Assembly (NCBI GenBank): GCA_003249095.1
Contig: QBMS01000007.1
Location: 1-64,000, forward strand
Direction of reading: 5' to 3'
DNA from: Snowella sp.
GTDB lineage: Bacteria; Cyanobacteriota; Cyanobacteriia; Cyanobacteriales; Microcystaceae
DNA: 64,000 nucleotides
Shown here: positions 29,697 to 39,372 of the stretch, piece after piece
Layout: the number at the start of each line of letters is the position of its first letter
Position numbering within the stretch: position 1 is the stretch's first letter
The notes under the pieces: generated by a model
Told to the model about the DNA's origin: nothing
Seen by the model: only the letters and a program-made list of their open reading frames with translations
Database searches by the model: none
Translations under genes and position numbers: made by a program

Positions 29697-30150
29697 GATA
29701 TTCCCTGATCCTCTTATTTAACTAGACAAAATACAGATTTATGAATGACTTAAGTACAATAAAATGACAGGAAAAATTAATTAAAAATTACGATATATGA
29801 CCACAAAGATAGACTGACACCCTAGTTTTTCATAATCGATTTTGTAAAACTAAAGGGAGCGATAAAGCCCGTCTCTCTTTAATAATATTTTTTCTAAAAT
29901 TATTTTTGTTCATAAAATTACATTAAGAATTAAGTTGCCAAAATAGTAAGATCATTAAATCGAATACCGCTACTCACAAAAAAGTTCACACAATTAATAA
30001 CCAAGAGAAATAAAATAATAAATCCCTTTTCTAAGGCTTGTAGTAAGGTTTTTTTAGATATTCAGTACTTGTTGAAAAATGAAAACTTACCACTGCTTGT
30101 ATTAAAATATAAACTCTCATAAATAGCAGTAATTAAGATCACTTATTGAG

Positions 30151-30166
30151 TGTGATTCTAATCACT
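30151..30166. promoter_or_regulatory. Candidate CRP/SyCRP1-type site TGTGATTCTAATCACT
   Basis: Matches TGTGA-N6-TCAC(A) with one mismatch at the last base; in the 1-kb intergenic gap upstream of the pseudopilin operon. Confidence 0.35.
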
Positions 30167-30736
30167 ATTTTAAGAATAAAAGATTTTTTTGACCTTTTTG
30201 TTGAAAGTTGACTTGATTTTCTTGGTTTGACGTATTGTCAATCTATCAAGTGACGATTGGGGTAAAATTAAATCTTTCAAAAAAAGTAGTTAACGCTACT
30301 TAATAGATGTTTTTTCAATCTAATAAAACGGATAATCACAAGCGAGCTAGTCAGGCATAATTAAGAAAATTAAGCAGCTTGTTGATTGATTTTTGACCGT
30401 ACTTGGCATTTTTTGAATTTTCCTTCTGCCAAAGGGAGAGAGGATTGTCTCTATCCGAAGAAGTATTGAGGCGGGATCTAAAGACGATTTAAAGTGTCAC
30501 GATTTTTCAACAAATCCATACTGCTCGATTGAAGCGAGAGTCTTTTCTAGAGGAAAATAGCAGAAAGTTTATGCCACCTAAGCGTTTGTGGTCTTGGGAG
30601 TTCTAATTTAATGGATACGTTAATTATTGCGCTTATTTGGGTATCATAGGGGGTGTGGAGTCTTTTTAGTGGAAAGTCATACCACCAGACCTATGGAGAG
30701 TTAAATCCATCTGATTGGGAGTTATTATAGCGAATC

Positions 30737-31903
30737 ATGCCATTATCATCTGAATCATTAACTCCAGTAGCTCATTATCTAGAAGAGCATGAAGAGTTCC
30801 AGAGAATCCAGAAATTAGTTTTCTGTCTCTGTAAAAAGTATTGGGAAAATGATCCGAATGTTCTCCAAAGTTTCTCTTTAAATCAGTTGTTATTAGAATT
30901 AGTACAAGCCAAGCCCACTATTGAGCAGTTAACCTTCTCAATGTATAAATTAGTCAAAACCCTCAATCGTCCCAAGGTTTACGCGGCGGTGGCTAAGGTG
31001 ATTCTCGATCAACTCAATCCTGTTTATCAAAGTGAGAAAAAGCGAGAGAGTGATCAGGGTAATCAGACCAAGATGACGGTGGTGGAGCGATCGCCTTCAG
31101 AGAAGGAAACCCAGGTCATCGATCAGGATTTTTTAGCAGAACAAATTGCCAACAAACTCTCCCAGCATTCTGAATCTTCCCGCATGGTGAAATTGGTTTA
31201 TGCGGCCTGCAAGGATTCCTGGGAAAATGACGCAGAGGTGATCCATCGCTATGGGCTGAAAAATTTGATCACCGAACTCCGCGAAAAGTATCCCAGAAAA
31301 GAAGAAATTCAATTTGTTTTTAATCAATTAGTCGCCAATATTAATAAACAAACTCTTTATCTGGCGATCGCCAACCTAATTTTGAGCCAGATGGATTGCC
31401 TGTACGACAACTTCGATGAAGGAGAAGAAAATCCCCATAGTCAGGCACTCAAAACCCAAATTTTACAAACTCCCGATGCCCTAGCCCTAACCAGAGCTAA
31501 CCGTCGCCAAGACATTGAAACCTCCATCATCGAAGTGAACGCCGAACCCATCCAGACCGTCCTAACTTCAAAAGGACAACCCCAAATTTCTCCATCGGCC
31601 AATGCACCAAAATCCTACAATCTTTTTGAATTACGTCTGGAGATTATGCAATATACCAACCCCCTACGGACAAAAATTCTCCTATTCTCAGTCCTCTTCC
31701 ACAGTTGGGACAAACAGGGCAAAGACTGGGCCATGCTCAGAGGCTATAGCCTAGATGATCTCATGCAACAGGTTATTTTGGGAGGGAAACCGATTGCAGA
31801 AATTGAAGCCCGACTCTACGCCCAAGCTAAAACCTTTGCAGAAACGGAAGCCTATTTACAAACGGCTGGAACCATCATCCAGGCACTCAAATCAGTTTTC
31901 TAA
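30737..31903 (+). CDS. Hypothetical protein with three internal repeats (388 aa)
   Basis: RIQKLVFCLCKKYWENDPNVLQSF / RMVKLVYAACKDSWENDAEVIHRY / KILLFSVLFHSWDKQGKDWAMLRGYSLDDLMQQV. Confidence 0.75.
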   Translation: MPLSSESLTPVAHYLEEHEEFQRIQKLVFCLCKKYWENDPNVLQSFSLNQLLLELVQAKPTIEQLTFSMYKLVKTLNRPKVYAAVAKVILDQLNPVYQSEKKRESDQGNQTKMTVVERSPSEKETQVIDQDFLAEQIANKLSQHSESSRMVKLVYAACKDSWENDAEVIHRYGLKNLITELREKYPRKEEIQFVFNQLVANINKQTLYLAIANLILSQMDCLYDNFDEGEENPHSQALKTQILQTPDALALTRANRRQDIETSIIEVNAEPIQTVLTSKGQPQISPSANAPKSYNLFELRLEIMQYTNPLRTKILLFSVLFHSWDKQGKDWAMLRGYSLDDLMQQVILGGKPIAEIEARLYAQAKTFAETEAYLQTAGTIIQALKSVF

Positions 31904-31948
31904 TTTCTAATCTTTTTTCTAACCTTTTTTCGTCTTCTTAAAAAAATT

Positions 31949-32941
31949 ATGAATGGCCATGAATTAATCCAACGTTACACAGCAGGCGAAAAACTCTTCA
32001 TCGGACTAAAACTGCCAGGGGTCAACCTATCGGGTGCCGACCTGATCGGTATTGTCTTAAGAGAAGCGGATCTGCACGGAGCTAATTTGTTGTTTGCCTA
32101 TCTGAATCGAGCGAATTTGAATCAGGCCAATTTAGTGGGAGCCAATCTAAGTGGAGCCAGTTTAAATCAAGCCGATCTCAGTAGTGCAGATTTACGGGGA
32201 GCGAATTTACATGGGGCATTAATGCAGGGCGCGATTTTAAAAGATAGTGATATTACCTTGGCGATGTTGCTGGATACCAACCTGATTGGGGCAGATCTAA
32301 GAGGCGCGGATTTGAGTGGTGCAACTCTTACAGGAGCTTGTCTAAGAGGAGCGAATATGCGCCAGGAAAAGAAAAGTTATTACACTAATTTACAAGCAGC
32401 TGACTTTAGCCGTGCCGATCTTCAGGGAGCGAACATGAAGGGGGTAGATCTGAGTCGAGCGAATTTAAGTGGAGCCAATCTCAAGGAAGCCAATCTTCGG
32501 GATGCCGATCTTCGTAAAGCCGATCTGACCAATGCCAATCTTCAGGGAACGCTATTAACCGAGGCCAATTTATCAGGGGCGCGGATGGTCGGGGCAAATT
32601 TAAAAAATGCCAATCTCGTCAGGGCCCAATGTCCTCAAGCAGAGATGATGGGGGTTAATTGTCAGGGCGCGATTATGACCCATGCTTGTCTAAATTTAGC
32701 CAATTTGAGTCAAGCGAATTTAAGTTTTACCCGAATGAATCATGCCGATCTGAGTCGTGCCATCTTATCGGGAGCTAACTTTGGGGATGCCGAACTGATT
32801 GAGGCTTTTTTAGCGCGGGCAAACCTAATGGGAGCAAATTTTACAAATGCTAACCTGAGTCGTGCGGATTTAATGAGTGCCAATATGACTGGGGTAAATT
32901 TCCGAGGAGCCACAATGCCCGATGGTAAGGTTCATGATTAA
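31949..32941 (+). CDS. Pentapeptide repeat protein
   Basis: Dozens of A(N/D)LXX repeats: GADLRGADLSGATLTGACLRGAN etc. Confidence 0.97.
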   Translation: MNGHELIQRYTAGEKLFIGLKLPGVNLSGADLIGIVLREADLHGANLLFAYLNRANLNQANLVGANLSGASLNQADLSSADLRGANLHGALMQGAILKDSDITLAMLLDTNLIGADLRGADLSGATLTGACLRGANMRQEKKSYYTNLQAADFSRADLQGANMKGVDLSRANLSGANLKEANLRDADLRKADLTNANLQGTLLTEANLSGARMVGANLKNANLVRAQCPQAEMMGVNCQGAIMTHACLNLANLSQANLSFTRMNHADLSRAILSGANFGDAELIEAFLARANLMGANFTNANLSRADLMSANMTGVNFRGATMPDGKVHD

Positions 32942-32961
32942 AACTCGTTTTGCTTGATTTT

Positions 32962-33396
32962 ATGCTGAATAATACGATTTTTCATTTAGCGATTCCCATT
33001 AACGATATTGACAAAGCCAAGTTTTTTTATTGTCAGCAGTTGGGCGGTGAATTGGGTCGAGCGACTGACAAAGCCTTAATTCTTAATTTTTATGGTCATC
33101 AAGTGGTTGCCCATATCACCGATGAGCCTCTAGTTCGTCAAAAGAGCATTTATCCGCGCCATTTCGGGATAGTATTTTTGGTGGAATCCGATTGGCAAAA
33201 TTTAGTCCGACGAGTGGAATGCCAAAATATGCCGTTTCATTTATCACCGAAACAACGCTTTGTTGGGGAATTGACTGAACATCAGACTTTTTTCTTAGAA
33301 GATCCCTTCTATAATTATCTGGAGTTTAAATTCTACCGACATTTTGAGGCCATTTTTGGCGGTAAGGAGTTTACGGCGATCGGCGATCGCGACTGA
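32962..33396 (+). CDS. VOC (glyoxalase/dioxygenase) family protein
   Basis: FHLAIPINDIDKAKFFYCQQLGGELGRATDKALILNFYGHQVVAHI...HFGIVFLVE...FFLEDPFYNYLEFKFY. Confidence 0.88.
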   Translation: MLNNTIFHLAIPINDIDKAKFFYCQQLGGELGRATDKALILNFYGHQVVAHITDEPLVRQKSIYPRHFGIVFLVESDWQNLVRRVECQNMPFHLSPKQRFVGELTEHQTFFLEDPFYNYLEFKFYRHFEAIFGGKEFTAIGDRD

Positions 33397-33425
33397 ATTA
33401 AGATGCTAGTTTTTATCCATTGAGA

Positions 33426-34169
33426 TTAGCCGCTTATCCGCCATAACTCATCGCGAATTTCCCTTGCGGCTGTCACCAAGAACCGCATTGCGTCCATGCG
33501 GTCATACCAACGACCTCCCGCTAAACTACTAGGAGATCCTTTTTGATTAGATAAATTAGGGTTGCTCACCAAACAAACTATCTCTGGATAAAACCGTCGA
33601 AATAAGTTTAAAGCTCCATCAATATAAACACGCCCCCCCCTGGGATGACCCGATGGATTTTCTAAGGTTTCTTCCATATACTGAACCAATTGATGTAACG
33701 TTTTTCCATTGACACAATAACAATGCGCCCAAATAAATTCCCCCGTATAGGGAACTAAACCCAGGGGATAACCCCTGAGCTCAGCCTTCTGGATGTGATG
33801 ACCCAAGTAACAAAGATCCCAATGATTTTGAGTCAAGTGCTGTACAATTTTTTCTTGTTCCAAGGGTTGTCGGAGCTTCCGTCTAAAAATTGCGTCGTCT
33901 TCCAGAATCCAGACATTTTCTAAACCGTCTTTGAGGGCTTCTCTGAGGATACCAAGATGGCTCAGGAAGTTGCCATAAACCCCAATCGAAGTAAATCCAT
34001 TAGTTTCCTTGGGCTTAGGAGCATGGGGGATATACACTTTTGGATCTTGGATATCAATTCCAATATTTAGTAATTCAGTTCCCAACGCTCGATAGCGATC
34101 CACCCGTTCTGGTAGATGAATAATATACAATCGTTCAAAATAATCTAGCAAAGGCGCAGAGCTATTCAT
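33426..34169 (-). CDS. Glycosyltransferase family 25 (LPS-biosynthesis type)
   Basis: FERLYIIHLPERVDRYRALGTEL, GVYGNFLSHLGILREAL, VWILEDDAIFRR, WAHCYCVNGKTLHQLV. Confidence 0.82.
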   Translation of the reverse strand: MNSSAPLLDYFERLYIIHLPERVDRYRALGTELLNIGIDIQDPKVYIPHAPKPKETNGFTSIGVYGNFLSHLGILREALKDGLENVWILEDDAIFRRKLRQPLEQEKIVQHLTQNHWDLCYLGHHIQKAELRGYPLGLVPYTGEFIWAHCYCVNGKTLHQLVQYMEETLENPSGHPRGGRVYIDGALNLFRRFYPEIVCLVSNPNLSNQKGSPSSLAGGRWYDRMDAMRFLVTAAREIRDELWRISG

Positions 34170-34270
34170 AATGACAAATGTGATTTAATTTCTATTGGAG
34201 TATTGCTGGCTGTGTCTTCATTTAACCAATGACTATTTTTAATAGCAGTTTGTGATTACATCCCTTATAA

Positions 34271-34370
34271 GGTAAGGACATAATGGTATTATGTCACTAC
34301 AAAAATTTGTCCGTGATCACAACGCAATTGGCTGTAATAGCATACAATTCATTTCTGAATGATTAATTAA
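34271..34370. repeat. Palindromic dispersed repeat, family B (GACATAAT-GGT-ATTATGTC)
   Basis: Aligned by eye with 18691-18777: GGTA(G/A)GGACATAAT..ATTATGTC...AATTTG/TTTATCTG..ATC(C/A)CAACGC(G/A)AT(C/T)GGCT. Confidence 0.65.
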
Positions 34371-34666
34371 AATTAAATGGACTGACAAAAAAATATCTAT
34401 CAATACTATAGATATAGACTTTTAAACTATACCACCTTAGTCTAATTTAGAGGAAGAAAGCATTTAAAGCCTAGATTTTTCTAAATAATTGCTTTAATCG
34501 AATATGTTTTTTTCACAAAAAGGACTATCAAGTTTAAGAGTGCTTCCTCCATATATTTTGCATTAAAAAAAGGAAATATCAACAAATTTCTGATAATTAG
34601 GCTTTTAATTACCTAAATTGACTAAAAAATTGACGCTTTATCTTTACAGCTTGTTTTAGGAGAAGA

Positions 34667-35488
34667 TTATGGCGTTTGGCGTTTATTCCACAGTACTAAC
34701 AGGATTAAAAATAAAATTCCCATGACTCCCGCTAGAGGATTGCGATCAATGCCTGTAATCCAAGTTGGGACTGTATCAGAATATTTGACTAATTCCCCCA
34801 CATTGAGAATGTAATATCCCCAAACCAAGCCGCCATGCAGCCCCATACAGATTCCTAATGTTTGGCGATGCGATCGCTTTGCTAAGACTAGGGCAATTCC
34901 TAATAAAACAAGAGCTGGAAATTGGGGAAAGGTGCGGATGATTTCTCCCAAGGGTTTCAAAAAATGTAGAGTTGCAAAAATAAGGGCATTAGACCAAAGA
35001 GATTGATTGAGAGAATAATCTTTTTCTAATTCCGTGAGTATCCAACCCCGAAAAAATAATTCTTCGGCAAAGGCAACACCTAAACCCGTTAAACTGCCTT
35101 CTAAAATAATTTTCAATAAAAAGACTTTTGAAGGTTGAATTTGTACCCAACCCAATAGTGATTCCGTGAAAAATAAGGTAAACGTCAATAATAAGCCAAT
35201 GGCAATTCCTTTTAACCAGTCAATGCCATTTTGCCTTGTCCAAACTAAACCGTAAAACTGAAATCCTTTGCTGATTCCATAAACGCGATCGCTCCAAAAT
35301 TTTAATAAAAATAAGAAAATTCCAAATAAAGACACCATTGTCACAATTGAAGCTAAATTGGGGTCATAGTTCAAAATTAAATATAAAGGTAACGCGATCG
35401 GCAACCAACAAATTAATAAAATGGCAATAAAAATTCCCAGCCGCAGGGGTGCTGGGTAAGTCGCAATTTTAGACCAATTAATCTTCAA
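34667..35488 (-). CDS. CPBP family intramembrane metalloprotease
   Basis: AEELFFRGWILTELE (EExxxR), FATLHFLKPL, GICMGLHGGLVWGYY. Confidence 0.9.
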   Translation of the reverse strand: MKINWSKIATYPAPLRLGIFIAILLICWLPIALPLYLILNYDPNLASIVTMVSLFGIFLFLLKFWSDRVYGISKGFQFYGLVWTRQNGIDWLKGIAIGLLLTFTLFFTESLLGWVQIQPSKVFLLKIILEGSLTGLGVAFAEELFFRGWILTELEKDYSLNQSLWSNALIFATLHFLKPLGEIIRTFPQFPALVLLGIALVLAKRSHRQTLGICMGLHGGLVWGYYILNVGELVKYSDTVPTWITGIDRNPLAGVMGILFLILLVLWNKRQTP

Positions 35489-35508
35489 TTTTCACTGCCT
35501 TTTTAGGA

Positions 35509-35802
35509 TTATTCATCGGGTTCAATGGTACTGATTAAACCCAAATTATTTAAAGTTTCAGAATAAAATTCTGCGTGTTCCTGGACACAGGTAATCACCA
35601 GAGCCAAGCCATTGGTGTGGGCTTCCATCATAATATCGACCGCCTGGGGTTGGGTCATGCCTGCAACGGTTTGCATCAGCGATTGAACCACATACTCCAT
35701 TGAGTTATAGTCATCATTATGGAGCAAAACTTTATAACGGGGCGCGGGCTTCCGAATCGTCGCGTTTTCAGGCGATCGCCGTTCTAATACATCGGTGGAC
35801 AT
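35509..35802 (-). CDS. clpS: ATP-dependent Clp protease adaptor ClpS
   Basis: APRYKVLLHNDDYNSMEYVVQSLMQTVAGMTQPQAVDIMMEAHTNGLALVITCVQEHAEFYSETL. Confidence 0.96.
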   Translation of the reverse strand: MSTDVLERRSPENATIRKPAPRYKVLLHNDDYNSMEYVVQSLMQTVAGMTQPQAVDIMMEAHTNGLALVITCVQEHAEFYSETLNNLGLISTIEPDE

Positions 35803-35990
35803 AATATTTCGACCTTCATCAACAATTAATAATTAGTGCTAGGGATATAGATTTGTCAAATACCCTTTTTAATGATACTCAAATTGGCCGAGTTTCGTTA
35901 CAAATCTTTAGGGATTTTTGACACAGGGTTGACCTTCTGGGTTAAGTTGAGAGATCGTTAACCTTAATTGCGATCAAGTATTATTTAGCC

Positions 35991-37190
35991 ATGACAGCCA
36001 CTGCTCCCCACGAAAAAGCCAGAGGATTAAAGCCCAGTAGCCCGCGCCCTGCCAAAGCACTCTGTAGCGAGTGTGGACTCTGTGATACCTATTATATCCA
36101 TTACGTCAAAGAAGCCTGTGCCTTTCTCAATCAACAGGTGGCTGAACTGGAAGAAGAGGCTCACGGTCGCAGTCGGGACTTAGCGAAGGAAGATGATTGG
36201 TATTTTGGCGTACATCAAGAGATGATGATGGCCCGCAAACAAGAACCGATTGAGGGAGCGCAATGGACAGGAATTGTCAGTAGTTTAGCCTGTGAAATGT
36301 TAACCCAGGGATTAGTGGAAGGAGTGGTTTGTGTGCAAAATACCCCTGAAGACCGTTTTCAGCCCATGCCTGTGATTGCCCGCACGCCCGAAGAAGTTTT
36401 AGCGGCTAGGGTCAATAAACCCACCTTATCGCCTAATTTGTCGGTCTTGGAACAGGTTGCAAAATCGGGAATGAAACGCTTATTAGTGATCGGCGTGGGC
36501 TGTCAAATTCAGGCATTACGCGCCGTTGAGAAGGAATTAGGCTTAGAAAAGCTCTATGTGTTGGGTACGCCCTGTGTGGATAATGTGACGCGATCGGGAT
36601 TACAGAAATTTTTAGATACCACTAGCCGATCGCCTGAAACAGTCGTTCATTACGAATTTATGCAGGATTTTCGTGTACATTTCAAGCATGAAGACGGTTC
36701 AGAGGAAACGGTTCCCTTTTTTGGTTTAAAAACGAATCAATTGAAAGATGTTTTCGCGCCTTCTTGTATGAGTTGTTTTGATTATGTGAATTCTCTCTCG
36801 GATCTTGTCGTGGGCTATATGGGAGCAACTTTCGGGTGGCAATGGATTGTGGTTCGCAATGATACTGGCCGCGAGATGTTAGACCTCGTTAAAGACCAGT
36901 TAAATGTGCAACCTGTGATCTCAAAAGGCGATCGTAAAGCCGCAGTCCAGCAAAGTATTCAAGCCTACGATCAGGCGGTGACGTTGCCGATGTGGGTTGC
37001 CAAGCTCTTGGGAATTGTGATTGATAAGTTTATTGGGCCAAAGGGTTTGGAGTATGCCCGTTTTAGTATTGATTCCCATTTCACTCGTAATTATCTTTAT
37101 GTGAAACGGAATTATCCTGAGAAGTTAGCGGCCCATGTTCCAGAGTTTGCAAAGAAAATTGTTAGTCAATATAAATTACCTAAAAAATAA
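35991..37190 (+). CDS. bciB: Ferredoxin-dependent 3,8-divinyl chlorophyllide reductase (FrhB family, slr1923-like)
   Basis: KALCSECGLCDTYYIHYVKEACAFLNQQ, LLVIGVGCQIQALRAVE, GTPCVDNVTRSGLQKFL, FAPSCMSCFDYVNSLSDLVVGYMG. Confidence 0.85.
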   Translation: MTATAPHEKARGLKPSSPRPAKALCSECGLCDTYYIHYVKEACAFLNQQVAELEEEAHGRSRDLAKEDDWYFGVHQEMMMARKQEPIEGAQWTGIVSSLACEMLTQGLVEGVVCVQNTPEDRFQPMPVIARTPEEVLAARVNKPTLSPNLSVLEQVAKSGMKRLLVIGVGCQIQALRAVEKELGLEKLYVLGTPCVDNVTRSGLQKFLDTTSRSPETVVHYEFMQDFRVHFKHEDGSEETVPFFGLKTNQLKDVFAPSCMSCFDYVNSLSDLVVGYMGATFGWQWIVVRNDTGREMLDLVKDQLNVQPVISKGDRKAAVQQSIQAYDQAVTLPMWVAKLLGIVIDKFIGPKGLEYARFSIDSHFTRNYLYVKRNYPEKLAAHVPEFAKKIVSQYKLPKK

Positions 37191-37199
37191 AAGAAGAAA

Positions 37200-37529
37200 A
37201 TGTTACTCGTTCCTACTACGGTCTCTGTCCCTCTAAAGACTGATGCTAATGGTGTTATTCGCGTCAATCAAACTCGTATTACGTTAGATACTGTTGTTAC
37301 TGCTTTTCTGGAAGGAGCGACTGCCGAAGAAATTCGGGATCAATATTCATCGCTGGAACTTGCGGATATTTATGCGGTTCTTAGTTATTATCTACAGCAT
37401 CAAACAGAAGTTGATACTTATCTTTTAGAGCGTCAAAATCTTGCTAACTTTGTTCAACAAGAAGCCGAAAAACGATTTAATCCCATTGGCATACGCGATC
37501 GCCTATTAGCAAGACGGACACACGTTTAA
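37200..37529 (+). CDS. DUF433 domain protein (antitoxin-like)
   Basis: VIRVNQTRITLDTVVTAFLEGATAEEIRDQYSSLELADIYAVLSYYLQHQTEVDTYL. Confidence 0.85.
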   Translation: MLLVPTTVSVPLKTDANGVIRVNQTRITLDTVVTAFLEGATAEEIRDQYSSLELADIYAVLSYYLQHQTEVDTYLLERQNLANFVQQEAEKRFNPIGIRDRLLARRTHV

Positions 37530-37535
37530 GCAAAT

Positions 37536-37709
37536 ATGGTGAATTTTCTAGCGGATGAAAATTTTAACAATCAATCCTGTTTGGAAAATATAAAACAGGA
37601 CATAATATTATCATATACAGATTTTTTTAAAGTTAAGATCACGAATTTCCTTAAAAATCTAAACCATCAAGTTCGGCATGAATTTTGCGTAAATTTTCCA
37701 AATATTTGA
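37536..37709 (+). pseudogene. Truncated DUF5615 (PIN-like) toxin remnant
   Basis: MVNFLADENFNNQSCLENIKQDII...: FLADENFNN start is DUF5615-like, then similarity ends at a family B-like repeat (GGACATAATATTAT, from 37598); overlaps 3' end of the convergent gene. Confidence 0.55.
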
Positions 37710-38304
37710 TCGAACCAAAAGCAATATAAATAATCCCCCCTAACTCCAAAATCCAATTCATTTTAAAGCCCAATAAATGAACATGAAGTAGCTGATCAAC
37801 ATGATGAAAAGACGTTGCTCGAATCACAATAAAAGCACTTAAAAAACCTAACCCGTATAAAATTAACTTAAACTCTTTTCCCATTCGTCTAAGGTATTTT
37901 TTGAACCAGGCTAAAAAAGCGGATAATCCAAAAATTAGCCAACCAATAAATAATGCTTGAAATAAACGGCGATCGCCATACCAACCGCTTGTTAAGGCGA
38001 ATTTTTTAGCAGTGATGGTGAACCAGGTTTGTAAATCTAATTGCTTATTAATTCCTAAAACTAAAAAAATCAAAGCAAGTCCCCACCAGAGCCAATGGTA
38101 GTGATGGAGTGGATACCTATCGGGAATCCGAAAAGTTTGCTTTGCACAAATAATACACAGCACACCAGTCGCTAAATAGGCAAATACCGTAAACCATCCC
38201 ACAAAAGTCGGATCGCCAATGCCTGGTTGCCATTCACCATTGATGGTCGTGACTGCTGGAAAAGGTGAATTTTGAGAGTGTAAAAAATAAAACAGCATGA
38301 TCAA
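37651..38304 (-). CDS. Conserved polytopic membrane protein
   Basis: 217 aa, several TM helices, HHYHWLWWGLALIFLVLGINKQLDLQTW. Confidence 0.7.
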   Translation of the reverse strand: MIMLFYFLHSQNSPFPAVTTINGEWQPGIGDPTFVGWFTVFAYLATGVLCIICAKQTFRIPDRYPLHHYHWLWWGLALIFLVLGINKQLDLQTWFTITAKKFALTSGWYGDRRLFQALFIGWLIFGLSAFLAWFKKYLRRMGKEFKLILYGLGFLSAFIVIRATSFHHVDQLLHVHLLGFKMNWILELGGIIYIAFGSIKYLENLRKIHAELDGLDF

Positions 38305-38319
38305 AAGTGATTTCTGATC

Positions 38320-39273
38320 TTAATCCATTTCTAATAAAACCTTGAGAACTCCCCGTTGTTGAGCGTGTTTAAAAGCTGCTAAACCTTCGTTCAAAGGATA
38401 CTTTGCTTGAATCAAATTGTCAACTTTAATTTTATTTTCTACTAGTAATTTTAAGGCTTTAGAAAAAGGGCCACAACGGGAACCAATTAACGTAATTTCA
38501 TCTACCACAATTGAAGAAATATCTAAGCTTAATTGATTGGCATAGGTACTCTTTAAAACCAAAATTCCCCTCGGTCTCAAGGCACGGCGGGCGATCGCAA
38601 ACCCATCGGGATTACCTGTACATTCTACGGCGATATCAAATGCCCTGTCTGTCACCGCTTCGGCAAAACCTGTGGCGATATTTTGGGCCGTTAAATTAGC
38701 CAATTTTTCAGCATGACGACCGATCGCTAATAAATCACAACCCGTTAAGGCGAGAGTTTGAGCGACTAACTGACCTAATTTTCCGTCTCCGACCACTAAA
38801 ACCTTCGTTTGGGGAGTGATGGTCACTTGTTCTTGGATTTCTAGGGCGGCGGCGATCGGCTCGGTAAAGGTCGCGGCATCGGTGCTAACGGAATCGGGGA
38901 CGGGATGTAAATTTTTCACGGGGAGCGCGAGATATTCGGCAAAGGCTCCATTACGATTGACAATGCCCAATACGGTGCGATTTTCACAGTGAGTGGCTTG
39001 ACCTGTCAGGCAATAACGACAGTGGCCGCAGGTAGCATTAATTTCTCCCACAACACGCTGATTAATCAAATTATCTGGCCCTTGCTCGACAATGCCGACA
39101 AATTCATGGCCCAAGACCCCTTGATAGGGATAATAGCCCCGCAATAATTCCAGATCGGTGTTACAAATGCCCGCCCTTAAGACTCTCACTAAAGCTTCAT
39201 CGGCGGCGATCGCGGGAAGAGGGATATCGTTACGCAATTCGAGGTGTTGATTTTCGAGCCAAATTCCTTTCAT
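38320..39273 (-). CDS. Zinc-dependent medium-chain alcohol dehydrogenase (MDR)
   Basis: AGICNTDLELLRGYYPYQGVLGHEFVGIVEQG, CGHCRYCLTGQATHCENR, VVGDGKLGQLVAQTLALTG. Confidence 0.92.
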   Translation of the reverse strand: MKGIWLENQHLELRNDIPLPAIAADEALVRVLRAGICNTDLELLRGYYPYQGVLGHEFVGIVEQGPDNLINQRVVGEINATCGHCRYCLTGQATHCENRTVLGIVNRNGAFAEYLALPVKNLHPVPDSVSTDAATFTEPIAAALEIQEQVTITPQTKVLVVGDGKLGQLVAQTLALTGCDLLAIGRHAEKLANLTAQNIATGFAEAVTDRAFDIAVECTGNPDGFAIARRALRPRGILVLKSTYANQLSLDISSIVVDEITLIGSRCGPFSKALKLLVENKIKVDNLIQAKYPLNEGLAAFKHAQQRGVLKVLLEMD

Positions 39274-39372
39274 AATCAGAGAGTCAGAGAAATAATATTA
39301 AAACCTGCTTTTCAGATTACCGCAAAGATTGAGATTTGTCGCTAAAGTTATAGATTTTTAACGAATTACCCG

